NCBI RefSeq assembly: GCF_018866325.1
Contig: NZ_CP076457.1
Coordinates: forward strand, 5,305,001-5,369,000
Direction: 5' to 3'
Length of the DNA: 64,000 bases
DNA from: Streptomyces sp. YPW6
GTDB taxonomy: Bacteria; Actinomycetota; Actinomycetes; Streptomycetales; Streptomycetaceae
Shown: positions 18,157-26,789 of the stretch, in pieces
Position numbering within the stretch: the stretch's first letter is position 1
Layout of the letters: the number at the start of each line of letters is the position of its first letter
Translations under genes and position numbers: made by a program
Notes under the pieces: generated by a model
What the model was told of the DNA's origin: nothing
Database searches by the model: none
The model's input: the letters and a program-made list of their open reading frames with translations, nothing else

Positions 18157-19542
18157 TCACCGGTACTCCGAGAGCCTGCGGTTGACCCCGGCGATCACGG
18201 CGATCGCCCCCAGCACGGCCAGGGCCGCGGCCCCGGCCGGCAGGCCCCGCAGGGCCCCGCGCCCGTCCTTCGCCGCCGAGGTGAACTCGCCCTGCTCATG
18301 GGCGAGCGCCTGCTCCAGCGCGGCGTCCACCTGCTGGAAGGACTGCCCGGTGGACTTCCGGGTCCCGATGATCTGCTCCAGCGCGCCGTCGTAGTCGCCC
18401 TGGTCGTCCGTGGCCCGGGCCTCGCGGTGCCGCACCTGCCACTGCGCCACGCCGTCCGCCGCCCTGGCCACCGGCGCGCTCCCGCCGGCGTCGTCCGCGA
18501 GCCGCTCGGCCTGCTCCAGCCGCGCCTTCAGCTCCGACATCCCCGAGCCGTAGTCCGCCTCGTACTGGTCGGCGGAACCGTCGGGCGTCAGCACCGCACC
18601 GCGCGCCACCAGAGTGAGGTTCTCGTTGGCGCGCGCCTTCAGGGAGTTGATCCGGGCGTCGTTGAGGGCGTCCAGCGACTCCTGGCCGTGCACCATCGCC
18701 GACCGCAGCTCCGCGCGGGCCACCGTGTGCCCCACGGCCAGCCAGAGCACCACCACCGACGCGGCGGCCGTCGCGGCCAGCAGCCCGAGGTTCAGCACCC
18801 GGTTCGTCCGGCGGTAGGTGCGCCGCTGCATCCACCCCAGCGCGCCCAGCACGACGATCCCGGCGCCGATCGACCACAGCGGCCACCGCCGGGTGTCGGC
18901 CGCGTCGCTCTCCAGCCGGTCCGTCTGCGCCGCGTACAGGCGCTCGGCGGCGGGGAGCATCTCGCCGGACATCTTCTGGTTCGCGTACCGGAGGTAGGCG
19001 CCGCCCAGCGGCAGACCCTGGCGGTTGTTGGCGCGGGCACGCTCGATCAGGCCCGTGTAGACCGGGAGCAGCCTGTTGAGGGTGGCTATCTCATCTCTGG
19101 ACGCGCTCGCGGAGTCGGTGTTCCCCGATGCCTTCACCAGCAGCCGGGCCGCCTCCTCGACGTCCTTCCGATACCGCTCCTGCACCTCCACGGGCTCCTG
19201 CGCCCCCGCGAGGAACCCACTGGCCGCCGTCGTGTCCGCGTCGGCCAGGAAGCGGTAGATGTCCGCCGCGTCGGCGCTGAGCGGCTGGCTGCGGCTGACC
19301 ACGTCGTCGGCCGAGGAGGCCCGCTGCGACATCTCCAGCGTGGTCACCGCGCCGAACGCGACGACCAGCAGGGCCAGGACGGCCCCGACGATCTGGAGCC
19401 GGCCGGGCTCGGTGGTCGCCACCGCACGCAGGCGCCGCGCCCGTGTGGCCCACGTGGTGCGCTGTCCGGGCACGCCGGCGTGCCCGGACACCGGGTCCGG
19501 CGTACCCAGCGTCTGCGCGCCGCCGCTCGGCGGGTGTGTCAC
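18157..19542 (-). CDS. glnX: GlnX-like four-helix membrane sensor protein (461 aa)
   Basis: A membrane protein with four hydrophobic helices: about 49-68, 222-238, 252-273 and 434-454. These frame two large extracytoplasmic helical regions (about 70-220 and 275-430), each resembling the helical sensor domains of chemoreceptors. This topology and its position directly before glnH and pknG match mycobacterial GlnX, which couples ligand-bound GlnH to PknG. There is no HAMP or kinase domain. The GTG at 19542 is preceded by GGGGGAGGTCGA. It is the first gene of the operon, and the promoter must lie within 19543-19771. The ligand is probably an acidic amino acid, by analogy. Confidence 0.82.
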   Translation of the reverse strand: MTHPPSGGAQTLGTPDPVSGHAGVPGQRTTWATRARRLRAVATTEPGRLQIVGAVLALLVVAFGAVTTLEMSQRASSADDVVSRSQPLSADAADIYRFLADADTTAASGFLAGAQEPVEVQERYRKDVEEAARLLVKASGNTDSASASRDEIATLNRLLPVYTGLIERARANNRQGLPLGGAYLRYANQKMSGEMLPAAERLYAAQTDRLESDAADTRRWPLWSIGAGIVVLGALGWMQRRTYRRTNRVLNLGLLAATAAASVVVLWLAVGHTVARAELRSAMVHGQESLDALNDARINSLKARANENLTLVARGAVLTPDGSADQYEADYGSGMSELKARLEQAERLADDAGGSAPVARAADGVAQWQVRHREARATDDQGDYDGALEQIIGTRKSTGQSFQQVDAALEQALAHEQGEFTSAAKDGRGALRGLPAGAAALAVLGAIAVIAGVNRRLSEYR

Positions 19543-19771
19543 TCGACCTCCCCCTCGGTCACTGACAGTAGGTCCCCGTCCCCGTTCCCGTCATCAGTCC
19601 CCGCATTCGATCAGGGCGGACGCGGCCGATCAAGGCAAGCGGCACAACGTGCCCGGATACATCCCCATAAGCGAACGGACTTCCCATCAGGTACACGTTC
19701 CACAAGCCCGATCGGTTCCCTCGTGCCCCTCCTAAGCCGCCCGTTCACCCGTACGGGAAACGAACGGGAAG

Positions 19772-19802
19772 CGTCCCCCCACGCGCATCGCGTGAGGGGA
19801 CG
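19772..19802 (-). terminator. Hairpin downstream of csnK
   Basis: Arms CGTCCCCCCACGCG (19772-19785) and CGCGTGAGGGGACG (19789-19802) pair with one mismatch around a 3-base loop. It lies 30 bases beyond the csnK stop and closes the csn operon before the glnX promoter region. Confidence 0.7.
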
Positions 19803-19831
19803 TCCCACCGGTCTCCGGCCGGTCCCGGTGC

Positions 19832-20806
19832 TCAGGCGTACCGCGCGCGCAGTCTCCGGTGGACCTCGGGACCCGCCCCCGTCCGATCCAGGCCCAGCAG
19901 TGCCGCGCCCAGCACCGGCGGCTCGGAGACGACGCGCACCTCGGCCTTCGGGGCGCGGGCGGCCAGCAGCGCGGCGATCCGGTCGTTGAGCTGCGGGTGG
20001 CGCGCGGCCAGCACGCTTCCGCCGAGCAGCACCGGAACCTCCTCCTCCAGCAGATCGAGGCGCTCCAGCGCGACCGAGGCCATCGCAACCACCTCGTGCG
20101 CCTGCCGCTTCACCAGCGCGGCCGCCACCGGATCCCCGGCCTCCGCCGTCGTGAACAGCACCGGCGTCAGCTCGTGCCGTCGTGCCTGCGGGATCGCACC
20201 CCGGTGCAGCGCCTCGATCAGCCCGTACATCGAGTCGAGCCCGAAGTGGCCCGGCAGCGTACGGGCCAGCTCCGACGGTTCGCCGCGCCCGTCCTCGGCG
20301 CGCGCGGCGAACCACAGCGCCTCCTCCGCGAGCCCCGAACCGCCGCCCCAGTCACCGGAGATCCGCCCGATCGCGGGGAAGCGGGCGGTCCGCCCGTCCG
20401 GGGTCATGCCCACGCAGTTGATCCCGGCCCCGCACACCACCGCGACGCCCCGGGGCTCGTCCACCCCGGCGCGCAGGATCGCGAAGGTGTCGTTGCGCAC
20501 CTCCACCGATGACCCCCAGCCGCGGGATTCCAGAGCGGCGGCCAACTCGGCTTCCTCGACCGGGAGATCGGCGTTGGCCAGACACGCCGAGACATGACCG
20601 GAGAGGACGGGCGGGGCCGGCAGCTCCGCGAGCGCCCGCTCCAGCACCTCGGCCAGCACGTCGACCGCGGCCTCCACCCCGATCGCCGGCGGCTGGAAAC
20701 CGCCGCCGCGCGCCGTGGCCAGCACCGTGCCGTCCTCGCCGATGAGCGCCACATCGGTCTTGCTGTTGCCCGCGTCGATGGCGACGACCGACACGTTCAC
20801 GCCCAC
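19832..20806 (-). CDS. csnK: BadF/BadG-family sugar kinase of the csn operon (324 aa)
   Basis: An ASKHA-fold kinase similar to N-acetylglucosamine/glucosamine kinases. The phosphate-1 loop IDAGNSKTDVAL (about 9-20), VCGAGINCVG (phosphate-2 region), ISGDWGGGSGLAEEAL (substrate and connect region) and VLLGGSVLAA (adenosine loop) are visible. It should phosphorylate glucosamine or its oligomers brought in by CsnEFG, feeding amino-sugar catabolism. The GTG at 20806 is preferred because GGGAG lies eight bases upstream; it overlaps csnH by ten bases, and an alternative GTG at 20800 would give a GTGA overlap. It is the last gene of the operon. Gene name is by synteny and family, not by search. Confidence 0.82.
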   Translation of the reverse strand: MGVNVSVVAIDAGNSKTDVALIGEDGTVLATARGGGFQPPAIGVEAAVDVLAEVLERALAELPAPPVLSGHVSACLANADLPVEEAELAAALESRGWGSSVEVRNDTFAILRAGVDEPRGVAVVCGAGINCVGMTPDGRTARFPAIGRISGDWGGGSGLAEEALWFAARAEDGRGEPSELARTLPGHFGLDSMYGLIEALHRGAIPQARRHELTPVLFTTAEAGDPVAAALVKRQAHEVVAMASVALERLDLLEEEVPVLLGGSVLAARHPQLNDRIAALLAARAPKAEVRVVSEPPVLGAALLGLDRTGAGPEVHRRLRARYA

Positions 20807-22062
20807 GCCAGGTGCTCCCGGTTGTGGGCGATCAGCCGGTCGGTGAGGCCCTCGGCGGAGTCGAACTGGCCGATCAGCGGGTGGGCCAGCAGCGCCTTGA
20901 AGACCCGGTCCCGGCCCCCGCGCAGCGCGGCTTCCAGGGCGAGGTCCTCGTACGCCGTGACGTTGGCGATGAGACCGGCGTACAGCGGGTCCAGCTTCGG
21001 GACGGCCAGCGGCGTGGCGCCGTCGCGGCCGACCCGGGCCTGTACCTCGATCACCGCGTCGTCCGGGAGGAACGGCAGGGTGCCGTTGTTGTACGTGTTG
21101 ACCACCTGGACCGGGGAGCCGCCGTCGCCCAGCAGCGAGGCCGCCAGGTCCACGGCCGCCTCGGAGTAGAACGCGCCGCCGCGCTTGGCGAGCAGTGCGG
21201 GCTTCTCGTCGAGCGCCGGGTCGCCGTACATCGCGAGGAGTTCCTTCTCCATCGCCGCGACCTCGGCGGCCCGCGAGGGCTTGGTGCCCAGCTCCCGCAC
21301 CACCTCGTCGTGGGCGTAGAAGTAGCGCAGGTAGTAGGAGGGGACGACGCCGAGCCGGTCCACCAGCTCCCGCGGCATGTGGAGGTCGTCGGCGATGGCG
21401 TCACCGTGCTCCGCGAGCAGCTTCGGCAGGACGTTCTCGCCGTCCGGGCCGCCGAGGCGTACTCCCAGCTCCCAGCTCAGGTGGTTGAGCCCGACGTGGT
21501 CGAGGTGCACCTGTCCCGGCTCGACGTCCAGCAGCCGGGCGAACTTCCGCTGGAAGCCGATCGCCACGTTGCACAGGCCGACCGCCTTGTGCCCGGCCTG
21601 CAGGAGGGCGCGGGTGACGATCCCGACCGGGTTGGTGAAGTCGATGATCCAGGCGTCCGGGTTGGTGCGGCGGACCCGCTCGGCGATGTCCAGGACGACC
21701 GGCACGGTGCGCAGCGCCTTGGCGAGACCGCCGGCGCCGGTGGTCTCCTGCCCGACGCAGCCGCACTCCAGCGGCCAGGTCTCGTCCTGGTCGCGCGCGG
21801 CCTGTCCGCCGACGCGCAGCTGGAGCAGGACCGCGTCGGCGTCGGCGACGCCCGCGTCGATGTCGGTGGTCGTCGTGATCCTCCCCGCGTGGTCCTGCTT
21901 GGCGAAGATCCGCCGGGCGAGGCCCGAGACCAGCTCCAGGCGGTCGGCCGCCGGGTCGACGAGCACCAGCTCCTCGATCGGCAGCGTGTCCCGCAGCCGC
22001 GCGAATCCGTCGATCAGTTCAGGGGTGTAGGTGGACCCGCCACCCACTACTGCGAGCTTCAT
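20797..22062 (-). CDS. csnH: GH4-family glycosidase of the csn operon (421 aa)
   Basis: An NAD- and metal-dependent glycosidase of family 4, similar to 6-phospho-beta-glucosidases. The Rossmann motif VGGGSTYTPELI is at residues 6-17. The metal-binding region ECGCVGQETTGAGG, IDFTNPVGIVT, CNVAIGFQ and GLNHLSWE are the family signatures, and length 421 is typical. Given the CsnEFG importer and CsnK kinase next door, the substrate is likely a (phosphorylated) chitosan oligosaccharide cleaved in the cytoplasm. The ATG at 22062 sits one base from the csnG stop, so translation is coupled. Whether it needs a 6-phosphate cannot be told from sequence. Confidence 0.87.
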   Translation of the reverse strand: MKLAVVGGGSTYTPELIDGFARLRDTLPIEELVLVDPAADRLELVSGLARRIFAKQDHAGRITTTTDIDAGVADADAVLLQLRVGGQAARDQDETWPLECGCVGQETTGAGGLAKALRTVPVVLDIAERVRRTNPDAWIIDFTNPVGIVTRALLQAGHKAVGLCNVAIGFQRKFARLLDVEPGQVHLDHVGLNHLSWELGVRLGGPDGENVLPKLLAEHGDAIADDLHMPRELVDRLGVVPSYYLRYFYAHDEVVRELGTKPSRAAEVAAMEKELLAMYGDPALDEKPALLAKRGGAFYSEAAVDLAASLLGDGGSPVQVVNTYNNGTLPFLPDDAVIEVQARVGRDGATPLAVPKLDPLYAGLIANVTAYEDLALEAALRGGRDRVFKALLAHPLIGQFDSAEGLTDRLIAHNREHLAWA

Positions 22063-22063
22063 G

Positions 22064-22975
22064 TCAGCCCTTTACTCCGGTCAGTGTGACGCCCTCGACG
22101 AATGCCTTCTGGGCGAAGAAGAAGACGGCGATCACGGGGGCCATGACCAGAACGGTCGCGGCCATGGTCAGGTTCCAGTCGGTGTGGTGCGCGCCCTTGA
22201 AGGATTCGAGGCCGTAACTGAGCGTCCAGGCGGCCGGGTTCTCCGAGGCGTAGATCTGTGGTCCGAAGTAGTCGTTCCAGGCGGCGAAGAACTGGAAGAG
22301 GGCGATGGCCGCGATCCCCGGCCTGGCCATCGGCAGGACGACCTTCACCAGGGTGCGGAACTCGCCGCAGCCGTCGACCTTCGCGGCGTCCAGGTACTCG
22401 TTCGGGATGGTCAGGAGGAACTGCCGCAGCAGGAAGATGGAGAACGCGTCGCCGAAGGCCATCGGGATGATCAGCGGCCACAAGGTGCCGGACAGGTCCA
22501 TCTGCTTCGCCCAGAACAGGTACATCGGGATGATGACGACCTGCGGCGGCAGCATCATCATCGAGATGACGAGCATCAGCGACAGCTTGCGGCCCCGGAA
22601 GCGGAACTTCGCCAGCGCGTACGCCACCGGGATCGACGACACCACGGTCAGGACGGTGCCGAGGCCCGCGTACAGCAGGGTGTTGCGCCACCAGGTCAGA
22701 AAGCCCGGGGTGTTGAAGACCCGTTCGTAGTTGCCCCACTCCCAGGTGTCCGGGACGAGGTCGCGGGTCAGTGCCTGCTGATCGCTCATCAGCGAGGTCA
22801 GCACCACGAAGACGAACGGCAGCACGAAGAAGAGCGCGGCGGCGATCCCGAGGGAGTGCACGGCGATCCAGTGCAGCAGCGCCTTGCGGCGCGCGGTGCG
22901 GGCGGCGGCCGTCCGCGGGCCGCGGACGGGTGCCGGGGAAGGCGCGGGCGCGGTCGTGTCGAGGAGGTGGGTCAT
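22064..22975 (-). CDS. csnG: Carbohydrate ABC transporter permease, MalG type (303 aa)
   Basis: Inner-membrane permease with six predicted helices. The EAA loop EYLDAAKVDGCGEFRTLVKV docks the ATPase, and the C-terminal ending (AFVEGVTLTGVKG) is the hallmark of MalG-type permeases. The N-terminus has a 35-residue Ala/Pro/Arg-rich cytoplasmic tail. The start ATG at 22975 is three bases from the csnF stop. No ATPase gene is in this operon, so a shared MsiK-type ATPase elsewhere is expected, as for most Streptomyces sugar importers. Confidence 0.9.
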   Translation of the reverse strand: MTHLLDTTAPAPSPAPVRGPRTAAARTARRKALLHWIAVHSLGIAAALFFVLPFVFVVLTSLMSDQQALTRDLVPDTWEWGNYERVFNTPGFLTWWRNTLLYAGLGTVLTVVSSIPVAYALAKFRFRGRKLSLMLVISMMMLPPQVVIIPMYLFWAKQMDLSGTLWPLIIPMAFGDAFSIFLLRQFLLTIPNEYLDAAKVDGCGEFRTLVKVVLPMARPGIAAIALFQFFAAWNDYFGPQIYASENPAAWTLSYGLESFKGAHHTDWNLTMAATVLVMAPVIAVFFFAQKAFVEGVTLTGVKG

Positions 22976-22978
22976 GGC

Positions 22979-23920
22979 TCAGTCACCGGCCTGGATCAGG
23001 TTGTTGCGGCCCCGCATCAGCAGGGCCGTGAAGGCCATGGCCAGGGCGAACAGGACGAGGGCGACGGCACAGGCGGCGCCGTAGTCGAAGCGCTGGAAGC
23101 CCAGGTTGTAGACGAGCTGCGGAAGCGTCAGTGTCGACTTGTCGGGATAGCCGGGTTCGAAGGACTGGCCGGAGCCGCCGATGACCCCGGAGGCGACCTT
23201 CCCGGCGACCAGCGGCTGCGTGTAGTACTGCATGGCCTGGATGACGCCCGTCACCACGGCGAACAGCACGATGGGCGAGATGTTCGGCAGGGTCACGAAG
23301 CGGAACTTCTGCCAGGCGGACGCGCCGTCCAGCTCCGCCGCCTCGTACTGCTCGCCCGGCACGTCCAGCAGCGAGGCCATGAAGATGACCATCAGGTCCC
23401 CGATGCCCCACACCGCGAGCAGGGTGAGCGCCGGCTTGGACCAGGAGGCGTCGTTGAACCAGCCGGGCGTCGGCAGCCCGAAGTCCCCGAGGATCGCGTT
23501 GACCGGTCCGGTGCCGGGGTTGAGGAGGAAGACGAAGGCGAGCGTCGCGGCGACCGGCGGGGCCAGGTACGGCAGGTAGAACAGGGTCCGGAAGACCCCG
23601 GCGCCCGTCTTGATCTTCGTGATCAGCAGCCCGATGCCGAGCCCGAACACGACCCGGCAGGTGACCACGACGAGCACCAGCCAGAGCGTGTTCCACAGCG
23701 ACGGCCAGAACATCGGGTAGTCGCGGAAGACGTACGTCCAGTTCGTCAGCCCGTTGAAGGCGGGGGCGCCGAACCCGTCGTACGAGGTGAAGGAGAAGTA
23801 GACCGTCGAGACCATCGGGTAGGCGAAGAAGAGCGAGAACCCGATCAGCCACGGCGACATGAAGGCCGCGTTGCGCAGCGCCGACCTGCGGCGCTTGGCC
23901 CGGAGGGGGTGCGTCGTCAT
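22979..23920 (-). CDS. csnF: Carbohydrate ABC transporter permease, MalF/UgpA type (313 aa)
   Basis: Inner-membrane permease with six helices. The first follows a basic N-terminus (LRAKRRRSALRNAAFMSPWL). The EAA loop is EQYEAAELDGASAWQKFRFV. It pairs with CsnG and the CsnE binding protein to import an oligosaccharide. A poorly conserved extracytoplasmic insertion (around GKVASGVIGGSGQSFEPGYP) sits between helices 5 and 6. It starts six bases after csnE. The substrate assignment to chitosan oligosaccharides rests on operon content and recalled synteny. Confidence 0.9.
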   Translation of the reverse strand: MTTHPLRAKRRRSALRNAAFMSPWLIGFSLFFAYPMVSTVYFSFTSYDGFGAPAFNGLTNWTYVFRDYPMFWPSLWNTLWLVLVVVTCRVVFGLGIGLLITKIKTGAGVFRTLFYLPYLAPPVAATLAFVFLLNPGTGPVNAILGDFGLPTPGWFNDASWSKPALTLLAVWGIGDLMVIFMASLLDVPGEQYEAAELDGASAWQKFRFVTLPNISPIVLFAVVTGVIQAMQYYTQPLVAGKVASGVIGGSGQSFEPGYPDKSTLTLPQLVYNLGFQRFDYGAACAVALVLFALAMAFTALLMRGRNNLIQAGD

Positions 23921-23926
23921 CGGACG

Positions 23927-25258
23927 CTACTTGGCCTTGGCGATGTCGGTGTCGATCTGCCGCGCGGTCTTCTCCAGACCCGCCTGGAGGTCCTTCACCG
24001 CGCCCTTCTCGTACTGGTAGCCGAAGTCCTGCAGGGTCAGCTGGTACGTGGCCCCGTTGACGGCCCCGTCGGAGGTGCTGGACTCCGGGTGCTGGGCGAT
24101 GTCCAGGAAGGTCTGGAAGCGGGGGTCGAACTTCAGGTCGGGCGACTTGAGCGCCTCCAGGGTGGAGGGCACGTTCCGGATGCCGTTGGAGAAGTTGACG
24201 ACCGCCTCGGTGTCGCTGGTCATGAACTCGACCAGCTCCCAGGCGGCGTTCTGCTTCTTGCTCGCCGGGGCGATGCCCACGATGGTGCCGGAGAGATAGC
24301 CCTTGCCGTAGCTGTCCGCCTCGTCGTCCGCGACGGGCATCGGCGCCACGCCGATCTCGAAGTCCACACCGGCGTCCTCGGCCATCCCGAGCCGCCACTC
24401 GCCGTCCAGCTGCATGGCCACCTGGCCGGTGTGGAAGGGGTGCTTCGCGCCCCACTCGTCACCGAAGGTGCCCCGGTACTTCTCCAGCCTGGTGTAGCCG
24501 CCGAGGCTGTCCACCAGCTTCTTCTGGTACGTGAACATCTCGGCGAACGCCGGGTCCTGGGCGATGTTGGACTTGCCGTTCTCGTCGAAGTAGGCGTGGT
24601 CCCACGAGGGCATGTAGTGGCTGACGACGGTCTCGTAGCCGTGGAAGTTCGGCATGAAGCCGAGCTGCTGGTAGGTGTCGCCCTTCTCCACCGTCAGCTT
24701 CTTCGCCACATCGGCCAGCTCGGACAGCGTCTTCGGCGGCGCGGCGATCCCGGCCTTCTTGAACGCGTCCTTGTTGTAGTAGAGGCCGTAGGCGTCGGTG
24801 AGCAGCGGCAGGGCGCAGCGCTTGCCCTCGAACTGGGTGTAGTCCAGCAGGACCTTCGGGAAGGTCTTCTCCAGGTCCAGCTTCGACTTCTCGATGAACG
24901 GCTTCAGATCGGTGAAGGCGCCGGACGAGCAGAACTTGCCGACGTTGGCCGTGGTGAAGGACGAGACCACGTCCGGCCCGTCCGAACCGCCCGCGCGCAG
25001 AGCCTGGTTGAGCTTGTCGTCGTTGATGTTGCCGGAGACCTTCACCGTGATGTTCGGGTGGGCCTTCTCGAACCGGTCGATGTTGTCCTGGACCGCCTTC
25101 ACCTCGGCCGGCGCGCTCCAGCCGTGCCAGAAGTTGATGGTGGTCTTCGCGTTCGGGTCGTCGGAGGCGCCGGCCTCGGACTGGCCGGTACACGCGGTGG
25201 CGAGCACCGATATCGCGGCGACGGCGACAGCGGTGGTGGTGAGACGGCTGGTGCGCAT
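23927..25258 (-). CDS. csnE: Extracellular sugar-binding lipoprotein of the csn importer (443 aa)
   Basis: Family-1 solute-binding protein. The signal peptide ends in a lipobox (SVLATAC, Cys23), so the mature protein is lipid-anchored outside the membrane. The mature part begins with TTINFWHGWSAPAEVKAVQ, and typical binding-cleft aromatic residues follow (YGLYYNKDAF, MQLDGEWRLG). Length 443 is normal. It is preceded by csnR (64-base gap, with no hairpin seen) and followed by the two permeases, so it probably shares the csnR transcript. Expected ligands are glucosamine oligomers, by analogy with CsnE. Confidence 0.88.
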   Translation of the reverse strand: MRTSRLTTTAVAVAAISVLATACTGQSEAGASDDPNAKTTINFWHGWSAPAEVKAVQDNIDRFEKAHPNITVKVSGNINDDKLNQALRAGGSDGPDVVSSFTTANVGKFCSSGAFTDLKPFIEKSKLDLEKTFPKVLLDYTQFEGKRCALPLLTDAYGLYYNKDAFKKAGIAAPPKTLSELADVAKKLTVEKGDTYQQLGFMPNFHGYETVVSHYMPSWDHAYFDENGKSNIAQDPAFAEMFTYQKKLVDSLGGYTRLEKYRGTFGDEWGAKHPFHTGQVAMQLDGEWRLGMAEDAGVDFEIGVAPMPVADDEADSYGKGYLSGTIVGIAPASKKQNAAWELVEFMTSDTEAVVNFSNGIRNVPSTLEALKSPDLKFDPRFQTFLDIAQHPESSTSDGAVNGATYQLTLQDFGYQYEKGAVKDLQAGLEKTARQIDTDIAKAK

Positions 25259-25322
25259 GACAAAACTCCCAGGGGCGGGGAAGAGAGGCAGACGACGGGG
25301 ACGGGGACGCGGAGGGGGTGGT

Positions 25323-26555
25323 TCAGCGCGAGGTGTCGAACACCTCGTCGCGGGTGTCGGCGAGCGCCCGCTCCAGGGCGCCGCGCAGGACGGGGGTGCG
25401 GTCGATCTCGCCGACCACCAGACGCGGCCGGGAGGCGGCCAGTTCGGCCAGTTCGGCCTGGATCAGGGAGCGCAGGGTCTCGCCGCCCGCGGCGACCGCC
25501 CCGCCGGAGAGCACGATCAGCCCGGGGTCCAGGACGGCGGTGACGGAGGCGAGGCCGGTGGCGAGCCGCTGGGCGTACTGGCGCAGCAGCTCGGTGAGAG
25601 CCTCGTCCTCCTCGTACGCGCCGGCCGCCCGCGCCAGCAGTTCGGCGGCGACCCGCGCGTACGGCTGCTGCGGGGTGTCGATGCCCAGCGCCTTCGCGAG
25701 CCGGGGCACCGCCTGGGCGCCCGCCAGCTCCTGGAAGCCGCCGCTGTTGGCCTTGACGACCTGGCGGACCAGCGGAGTGCCGGGCACCGGCAGGAAGCCG
25801 ACCTCGCCCGCGCCGCCGGTGAAGCCGCGGTGCAGCCGGCCGTTGATGACGAGGGCGGCGCCGAGGCCCTCCTCGTTCCACAGCAGGACGAAGTCCTCGT
25901 GGCCGCGGGCCGCGCCGAGGCGCTGCTCGGCGACGGCGACGAGGTTCACGTCGTTCTCGTACTCGACCGGCATCGGCAGGAACGCGGCCAGTTCGTCCAG
26001 CAGGGTGGGGGAGTGCCAGCCGGGCAGATGCGAGGCGTACCGCAGCCGGCCGGTTCCGGGGTCGAACGCGCCCGGGGTGCCGATGACGATCCGGTGCACG
26101 TCCGCCCGGGTCAGCCCGGCGTCCTTGACCGCCCCGTCCAGCGCGTCGGCGACCTGCCGCACGACGCCGTCGGCGCGCCGCCCCGGGGTGGCCAGCTCGA
26201 ACTGCCCGACGGTCGCGCCGGTCACGTCCGCGACGGCGGCGACGATGCGCTGCCCGTTCACGTCGAGCCCGGCGACATGGGCGGCGCGCGGGTTCACGGT
26301 GTAGAGCTGCGCGCTGGGCCCGGGGCGTCCCTCGCTGGTGCCGGTGGCGACGACGAGTCCGGCCGCCTCCAGGCGGGCCAGCAGCTGCGAGGCGGTGGGC
26401 TTGGAGAGGCCGGTCAGCTTGCCGACCCGGGTCCGGGAGAGCGGGCCGTGCTCCAGCAGCAGATCGAGGGCGGCCCGGTCATTCATGGCCCGCAGCACAC
26501 GCGGGGTGCCCGGAGTGCCGGACGCGCCGGGTGAGCCCGGGGTGGTTCCGGCCAT
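25323..26555 (-). CDS. csnR: ROK-family transcriptional repressor (410 aa)
   Basis: DNA-binding repressor with a winged helix-turn-helix at about 28-75 (LSRTRVGKLTGLSKPTASQL region) and a ROK sugar-kinase-like domain (about 95-400; GLDVNGQRIVAAV, GTPGAFDPGTG, GFTGGAGEVGF). It has no cysteine at all, so the zinc motif of ROK kinases is missing, which fits a regulator rather than an enzyme. A perfect 15-bp palindrome lies 72-86 bases upstream, so autoregulation is likely. In Streptomyces, CsnR controls the csnR-K operon and the chitosanase gene. The ATG at 26555 is chosen as the first start before conserved sequence; GAGGG lies rather far upstream. Confidence 0.86.
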   Translation of the reverse strand: MAGTTPGSPGASGTPGTPRVLRAMNDRAALDLLLEHGPLSRTRVGKLTGLSKPTASQLLARLEAAGLVVATGTSEGRPGPSAQLYTVNPRAAHVAGLDVNGQRIVAAVADVTGATVGQFELATPGRRADGVVRQVADALDGAVKDAGLTRADVHRIVIGTPGAFDPGTGRLRYASHLPGWHSPTLLDELAAFLPMPVEYENDVNLVAVAEQRLGAARGHEDFVLLWNEEGLGAALVINGRLHRGFTGGAGEVGFLPVPGTPLVRQVVKANSGGFQELAGAQAVPRLAKALGIDTPQQPYARVAAELLARAAGAYEEDEALTELLRQYAQRLATGLASVTAVLDPGLIVLSGGAVAAGGETLRSLIQAELAELAASRPRLVVGEIDRTPVLRGALERALADTRDEVFDTSR

Positions 26556-26626
26556 CGTGGATGCACCGCCCTCTGTCAGGAACGCACGTCCGCGACGCCG
26601 GTCGTGACGTCCGTCCGTGACTCTGT

Positions 26627-26641
26627 TAGGAAAGTTTCCTA
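26627..26641. promoter_or_regulatory. CsnR-type palindromic operator
   Basis: TAGGAAA (26627-26633), a central G, then TTTCCTA (26635-26641) form a perfect palindrome. It stands out as AT-rich in a GC-rich intergenic region, 72 bases upstream of the csnR start. The core agrees with the operator I recall for CsnR and related ROK repressors. It probably overlaps the csnR promoter and silences the whole operon in the absence of inducer. Confidence 0.8.
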
Positions 26642-26727
26642 TTCGGTTGAGAGGACGGTAGGGCGCGGGTCACCCGGGCGTCAATGGGTGCCGCCCGTCC
26701 GGCAGCCAAAGTGTTACCCGCGACGCG

Positions 26728-26775
26728 GACGCCCCCGGCCGCGTTCCTGGGGGTCCAGGCGCGGCCGGGGGCGTC
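26728..26775 (-). terminator. Hairpin downstream of the MscS gene
   Basis: Perfect 16-bp arms GACGCCCCCGGCCGCG (26728-26743) and CGCGGCCGGGGGCGTC (26760-26775). The 16-base loop can itself form a small CCTGG/CCAGG stem. It lies 15 bases past the stop of the MscS gene, before the csnR promoter. Confidence 0.8.
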
Positions 26776-26789
26776 GGCGGGGGCGCCGC

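Noticed and set aside
22031..25543. 1170-codon plus-strand open frame across the csn transporter genes
   Set aside because: It crosses several clearly coding minus-strand genes, has low-complexity charged sequence and no ribosome site.
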